NCBI GenBank assembly: GCA_964614095.1
Contig: CAZTJO010000003.1
Span: 1-64,000 of the forward strand
Direction: 5' to 3'
DNA: 64,000 nt
From: CAZWKX01 sp964614095
GTDB lineage: Bacteria; Actinomycetota; Acidimicrobiia; Spongiisociales; UBA11373
The translations under genes were made by a program, and so were the position numbers. This document shows positions 61,157 to 64,000 of the stretch, piece after piece. Position 1 is the stretch's first letter, and each line of letters starts with the position of its first letter. The notes below the pieces were generated by a model. The model had not been told where the DNA came from. It worked only from the letters and a program-made list of their open reading frames with translations, and did not search any database.

Positions 61157-61165
61157 GGCGCCGCC

Positions 61166-62020
61166 ATGCGCTTCACACTGCGCGACCTGGTGCAGGCCGG
61201 GCCGCTCGAAGACGGCCCGGAGCAATCCCGAAAACTTCCGTGGCACGACCCGGACTTCTCGGAACGGATGCTCGCCGAGCATCTCTCGCAACGACACGAC
61301 CTCGCCTCGCGCCGGCTAGATGCCATCGACCGGCACGTCACCTGGCTGCACCACACCGTTACCGGGGGCCATCCCGGCAGAGTGCTCGATCTCGGCTGCG
61401 GGCCGGGTCTATACACGGAGCGCCTCGCCGCGCTGGGGCACGAGTGTGTAGGTATTGACTTCTCGCCGGCGGCAATACGCTATGCGAACCAGCAAGTGGA
61501 CAAGCTCGGCCTCGATTGCACCTACCGGCTCGAGGATCTTCGGTCCGCCGATTTTGGGACGGACCACAGCCTGATCCTGTTCCTCTTCGGTGAGCTGAAT
61601 ACCTTCACACCGGCAGAGGCCGAGGCCTTGCTGAGAAAGACGGCGGAAAGCCTTGCCAAGCACGCCGCCCTCGTGCTCGAGGTGCACACCATCGAGGCCG
61701 TGCGAGCCGCCGGCGCGGCTCCACCCACGTGGTACCGGTCCGAGAGCGGTCTGTTCTCGGAGAAACCCCACCTGGTCCTCACCGAATCGACCTGGGATGA
61801 GGAGCAGGCAAAGTCGACCGATTACCATTGGGTCATCACCACACCAGAAAGCAAAATCGCTCGGTATGCCTCAACCCTCTACGGCTACACCGACGCCGAG
61901 TACGACCATCTGCTCCGTCGGTCCGGGCTGATACGTGTGGCTCGCTTCGGCGACCTGGAAGGCTCCGACCGCATCGATGGCGACTTGGAGGTCATCACCG
62001 CCACCCACCCCGACCGCTGA
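61166..62020 (+). CDS. Class I SAM-dependent methyltransferase
   Basis: A 284-aa cytoplasmic methyltransferase. The N-terminus is helical. The SAM motif RVLDLGCGPGLYTERLA lies near residues 72-88, GIDFSPAAIRYA forms the acidic-ribose loop, and LILFLFGELNTF is motif III/IV. The substrate is unknown. It is divergent from pabBC, and its last ~150 bp are overlapped on the other strand by the broken DinB gene. ATG 61166 is chosen over a longer frame because a TACCGT box precedes it by 9 nt. Confidence 0.9.
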   Translation: MRFTLRDLVQAGPLEDGPEQSRKLPWHDPDFSERMLAEHLSQRHDLASRRLDAIDRHVTWLHHTVTGGHPGRVLDLGCGPGLYTERLAALGHECVGIDFSPAAIRYANQQVDKLGLDCTYRLEDLRSADFGTDHSLILFLFGELNTFTPAEAEALLRKTAESLAKHAALVLEVHTIEAVRAAGAAPPTWYRSESGLFSEKPHLVLTESTWDEEQAKSTDYHWVITTPESKIARYASTLYGYTDAEYDHLLRRSGLIRVARFGDLEGSDRIDGDLEVITATHPDR

Positions 62021-62499
62021 GCACTCTTCCCGTCTTCCGTTGGTGCCCGCCATCTGGCGCAGCAATTCCGTCTGTCCGGTGTGGTAGGTGTCATGGAAAC
62101 ACGTGGAACGCAGAGAATCGTGCAGGCTGCGCCCATCGTCCAGTTCTCTGGAGAGTTCCTCCCTCGTGAGTTCCCCCAGCGCCTCACCGATCTTCCTCTG
62201 CCCTTCCTCGAGCAGAGCTACTCGTCGCTCCAGCGGCACCACACCCGGCCCATCCTTGGTGATGGGATCCGACTCTCTCCGGTATCTATCGGCCTCAGCA
62301 TCTTCCGGCAGCGGCACCGGGCCGAGACGCGCCGGTACCTGATCTCGCCCCACCAATATGTGACCCACCACCCGATTGACGCAGTTGATGTTGTACGGGT
62401 CTGCACCAGGGAATCGGCGTGGCCAAGGCCATCTGTTTGCGCCCTGATGATGCGAACATTGCGGTCAAAATCCTCGGCCAGTTTTTTCCCGCTGAGCAC
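61871..62499 (-). pseudogene. DinB-family gene with a frameshift, running into the next gene
   Basis: Start GTG 62499 has AGAAGG upstream. The first frame reads LSGKKLAEDFDRNVRIIRA and on to GLGHADSLVQ. Near 62400 homology moves to another frame, PYNINCVNRVVGHILVGRDQ, and continues to FHDTYHTGQTELLRQMAG, the DinB metal-site region. One or two bases differ between frames there. The natural end should fall near 62030, but the second frame has no stop until 61871 and runs antisense through the methyltransferase 3' end. The gene is probably inactive. DinB-fold proteins are metal-dependent thiol transferases or of unknown role. Confidence 0.8.
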
Positions 62500-62603
62500 G
62501 GGTTGCCTTCTGGCCGCAAGGATCTCACGGTAGACCAGCCGAGGGCCCGCTGCCCCGCTACGTGGTACTCAATGTCGCACGCCTCCATGCCGAAGACCGA
62601 CCG

Positions 62604-62632
62604 GTGACATGGCTCCAAGGACTTGCTACGAT
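62604..62632 (+). promoter_or_regulatory. Promoter of the cysK-cysE leader
   Basis: -35 GTGACA (62604-62609) and -10 TACGAT (62627-62632) with the ideal 17-bp spacer. The predicted start near 62639 is about 6 nt before the leader ORF ATG at 62645, making a near-leaderless transcript. Confidence 0.7.
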
Positions 62633-62644
62633 CCCGGTCTCGAG

Positions 62645-62716
62645 ATGAAGACACAGACCACATTCGCTTGTTGCTGCTGTTGTGCCATCAACGCGGGCGA
62701 ATGCCGTCGTTTCTAA
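62645..62716 (+). CDS. Poly-cysteine leader peptide (candidate cysteine attenuator)
   Basis: A 23-codon ORF that begins MKTQTTFA, continues with five consecutive Cys codons (TGT TGC TGC TGT TGT, 62669-62683), and ends ECRRF with a sixth Cys before TAA at 62714. It lies directly behind a 17-bp-spacer promoter and ahead of cysK-cysE. The chance of five Cys in a row in a short leader is very low, as Cys is a rare residue. Poly-Cys upstream ORFs that sense cysteine supply are known in mycobacteria. A role for ribosome stalling at low Cys-tRNA is inferred here. No Shine-Dalgarno, consistent with a near-leaderless start. Confidence 0.8.
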   Translation: MKTQTTFACCCCCAINAGECRRF

Positions 62717-62742
62717 CCACCACCCCCAACAAGACGACCCAG

Positions 62743-62768
62743 CGGCCCGCGGTGAACCACCCGGGCCG
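62743..62768 (+). promoter_or_regulatory. Candidate attenuator hairpin before cysK
   Basis: cggcccg (62743-62749) pairs with cgggccg (62762-62768), followed by TTTCTC. It is 27 nt after the leader stop and 12 nt before the cysK GGAGGG site. It may act as an intrinsic terminator or hide the ribosome site depending on leader translation. Confidence 0.6.
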
Positions 62769-62787
62769 TTTCTCGTGGAGGGACTCA

Positions 62788-63726
62788 ATGACACAGATCT
62801 ACTCGGACATAACCAAAACCATCGGCCGCACCCCGCTGGTGGATCTCGGCCGCCTGTCGCCGGAGGGCGGAGGACGGGTGGTGGCCAAGCTCGAGACGTT
62901 CAACCCGATGTCGAGCATCAAGGACCGCATCGGGGTGAACATGATCGACACCGCCGAAGCCGAGGGCAGCATCACCCCCGGCAAGACGACGCTCGTCGAG
63001 CCGACCAGCGGCAACACCGGCATCGGCCTCGCCTTCGTCTCCGCGGCCCGGGGCTACCGACTGATACTCACCATGCCCGACACCTTGAGCGTCGAGCGGC
63101 GCAGCCTGCTGGCCATGCTCGGCGCCGAGCTGGTGCTCACCCCGGGAGAGGACGGCATGAGGGGTGCCATCGCCACAGCCGAGGAGATCGTCGCCGCCAC
63201 ACCCGGCGCCGTCATGCTGCAGCAGTTCCGGAACCCGGCCAACCCCGAAATCCACCGGCGCAGCACCGCCGAAGAGATCTGGGCCGACACCGGTGGCACG
63301 GTGGACATTTTTGTCGCCGGAGTCGGCACCGGAGGCACCATCACCGGAGTGGGTGAGGTGCTCAAGGACCGTCGTCCCGAGCTGCAGGTGGTGGCGGTCG
63401 AGCCGGCCGGCTCACCGGTGCTTTCCGGCGGTGAGCCCGGCTCTCACAAGATCCAGGGCATCGGTGCCGGTTTTGTCCCCGAGGTGCTGAACACCGAGAT
63501 CATCGATGAGGTGATCGCGGTGAGTGACGAAGACGCCTTCACCACCGCCAGGCGGCTCGCCCGAAACGAAGGAATCCTCACCGGCATCTCGTCCGGGGCC
63601 GCGGTGTGGGCCGCCTTGCAGTTGGCGGCCCGATCCGAGAACGCCGGCAAGCTGATTGTGGTGGTGCTCCCCGACACCGGCGAGCGCTACATATCGACCG
63701 CCCTCTTTGAGGAGGTGGCGTCATGA
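62788..63726 (+). CDS. cysK: Cysteine synthase A (O-acetylserine sulfhydrylase)
   Basis: PLP enzyme making cysteine from O-acetylserine and sulfide, 312 aa. The PLP lysine is K45 in PMSSIKDRIG. PTSGNTGIGLAF (74-85) binds the substrate carboxylate, and GVGTGGTITGVGEVLK grips the PLP phosphate. IQGIGAGFVPEVL is also typical. ATG 62788 has GGAGGG about 6 nt upstream. Upstream frames to 62623 lack homology. The stop overlaps the cysE start (ATGA), so the last two steps of cysteine synthesis are co-translated. Confidence 0.96.
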   Translation: MTQIYSDITKTIGRTPLVDLGRLSPEGGGRVVAKLETFNPMSSIKDRIGVNMIDTAEAEGSITPGKTTLVEPTSGNTGIGLAFVSAARGYRLILTMPDTLSVERRSLLAMLGAELVLTPGEDGMRGAIATAEEIVAATPGAVMLQQFRNPANPEIHRRSTAEEIWADTGGTVDIFVAGVGTGGTITGVGEVLKDRRPELQVVAVEPAGSPVLSGGEPGSHKIQGIGAGFVPEVLNTEIIDEVIAVSDEDAFTTARRLARNEGILTGISSGAAVWAALQLAARSENAGKLIVVVLPDTGERYISTALFEEVAS

Positions 63727-64000
63727 GCACCGAGAAGCTGGGTACCTGGGCGCGTGCTCGTGAAGACGTGCGCGCCGTATTCGCCCACGACCCGGCAGCC
63801 CGGAGCGTGCCCGAAGTGCTCACCTGCTACCCGGGTCTACATGCCATCTGGATGCATCGCCTGGCCCACGGCATGTGGACCTCCGGCCTGCGGCTGCCGG
63901 CTCGCCTGCTCAGCCACTTGAACCGGACTCTCACCGGCATTGAGATTCACCCCGGCGCCACCATTGGCCGGCGTTTTGTCATCGACCACGGCATGGGGGT
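63723..64000 (+). CDS. cysE: Serine O-acetyltransferase, 3' end beyond window
   Basis: The first 92 codons of the enzyme that makes O-acetylserine, the CysK substrate. It begins MSTEKLGTWARAREDVRAVF and continues with VPEVLTCYPGLHAIWMHRLAH, LPARLLSHLNRTLTGIEIHPGATIGRRF and FVIDHGMG, the start of the left-handed beta-helix. This is the short EpsC/bacterial type without the long N-terminal domain of enteric CysE. ATG 63723 overlaps the cysK stop. The rest lies outside the window. Confidence 0.95.
   Translation, partial: MSTEKLGTWARAREDVRAVFAHDPAARSVPEVLTCYPGLHAIWMHRLAHGMWTSGLRLPARLLSHLNRTLTGIEIHPGATIGRRFVIDHGMG

Overview
The window is a high-GC (roughly two-thirds G+C) bacterial scaffold that reads as actinobacterial, probably Acidimicrobiia or a close relative. 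This is inferred from the proteins. They include a Bpa/PafE-type proteasome activator ending in GQYL, F420-type enzymes (a DDN-family nitroreductase and an LLM-class oxidoreductase), an SCO7613-like giant membrane protein, Thr-rich lipoproteins, and many starts that look leaderless. A run of 100 N at 30681-30780 shows this is a draft assembly.

Layout. 1-7840: an RTX-repeat protein cut by the window edge, then a surface-sugar block. The block has a glucose-1-phosphate cytidylyltransferase-like enzyme, an SDR epimerase/dehydratase and two C-methyltransferase-like proteins on the plus strand, with a family 2 glycosyltransferase and a GH130 enzyme on the minus strand. 8070-20719: a housekeeping mosaic with a cyclophilin, a photolyase interrupted by one in-frame UGA, the proteasome activator, secreted and membrane proteins, a TGS GTPase, an S41-like lipoprotein lacking its nucleophile, a Ca/Na antiporter, an MBL hydrolase with an alpha/beta hydrolase, and an SRAP protein. 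20886-26967: gltBD. 26984-38316: membrane functions, with MscS, a PrsW-like protease overlapping a giant polytopic protein that holds near-identical 330-bp repeats broken by the N gap, and a DUF4342 / ABC ATPase / FtsX-permease operon. 38562-45641: an LLM oxidoreductase, a complete polar amino-acid ABC importer, a sulfotransferase, a 5'-3' exonuclease and a rhodanese.

45715-48734 is RNA-rich. It has a truncated MBL gene, tRNA-Lys with a duplicated 3' end about 150 bp away and three hairpins between the copies, two lipoproteins, and a tRNA-Glu/Asp/Phe cluster closed by a 12-bp-stem terminator. 48790-55503 holds small proteins, a branched-chain amino-acid catabolic pair (leucine/valine dehydrogenase and a fused E1 alpha-beta), a GNAT and a DHODH-like protein that overlaps nifJ. 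55500-64000 holds nifJ (pyruvate:ferredoxin oxidoreductase), a PabB-PabC fusion, a methyltransferase, a frameshifted DinB gene and the cysK-cysE operon.

The most interesting element is upstream of cysK. A promoter drives a near-leaderless 23-codon ORF with five consecutive Cys codons, followed by a GC-rich hairpin and then cysK-cysE. It looks like a cysteine-responsive translational attenuator. Other points worth attention are the photolyase UGA exactly where a Trp is expected, the tandem-repeat assembly gap, the tRNA-Lys 3'-end duplication, and at least ten starts with a TANNNT box 6-9 nt upstream.
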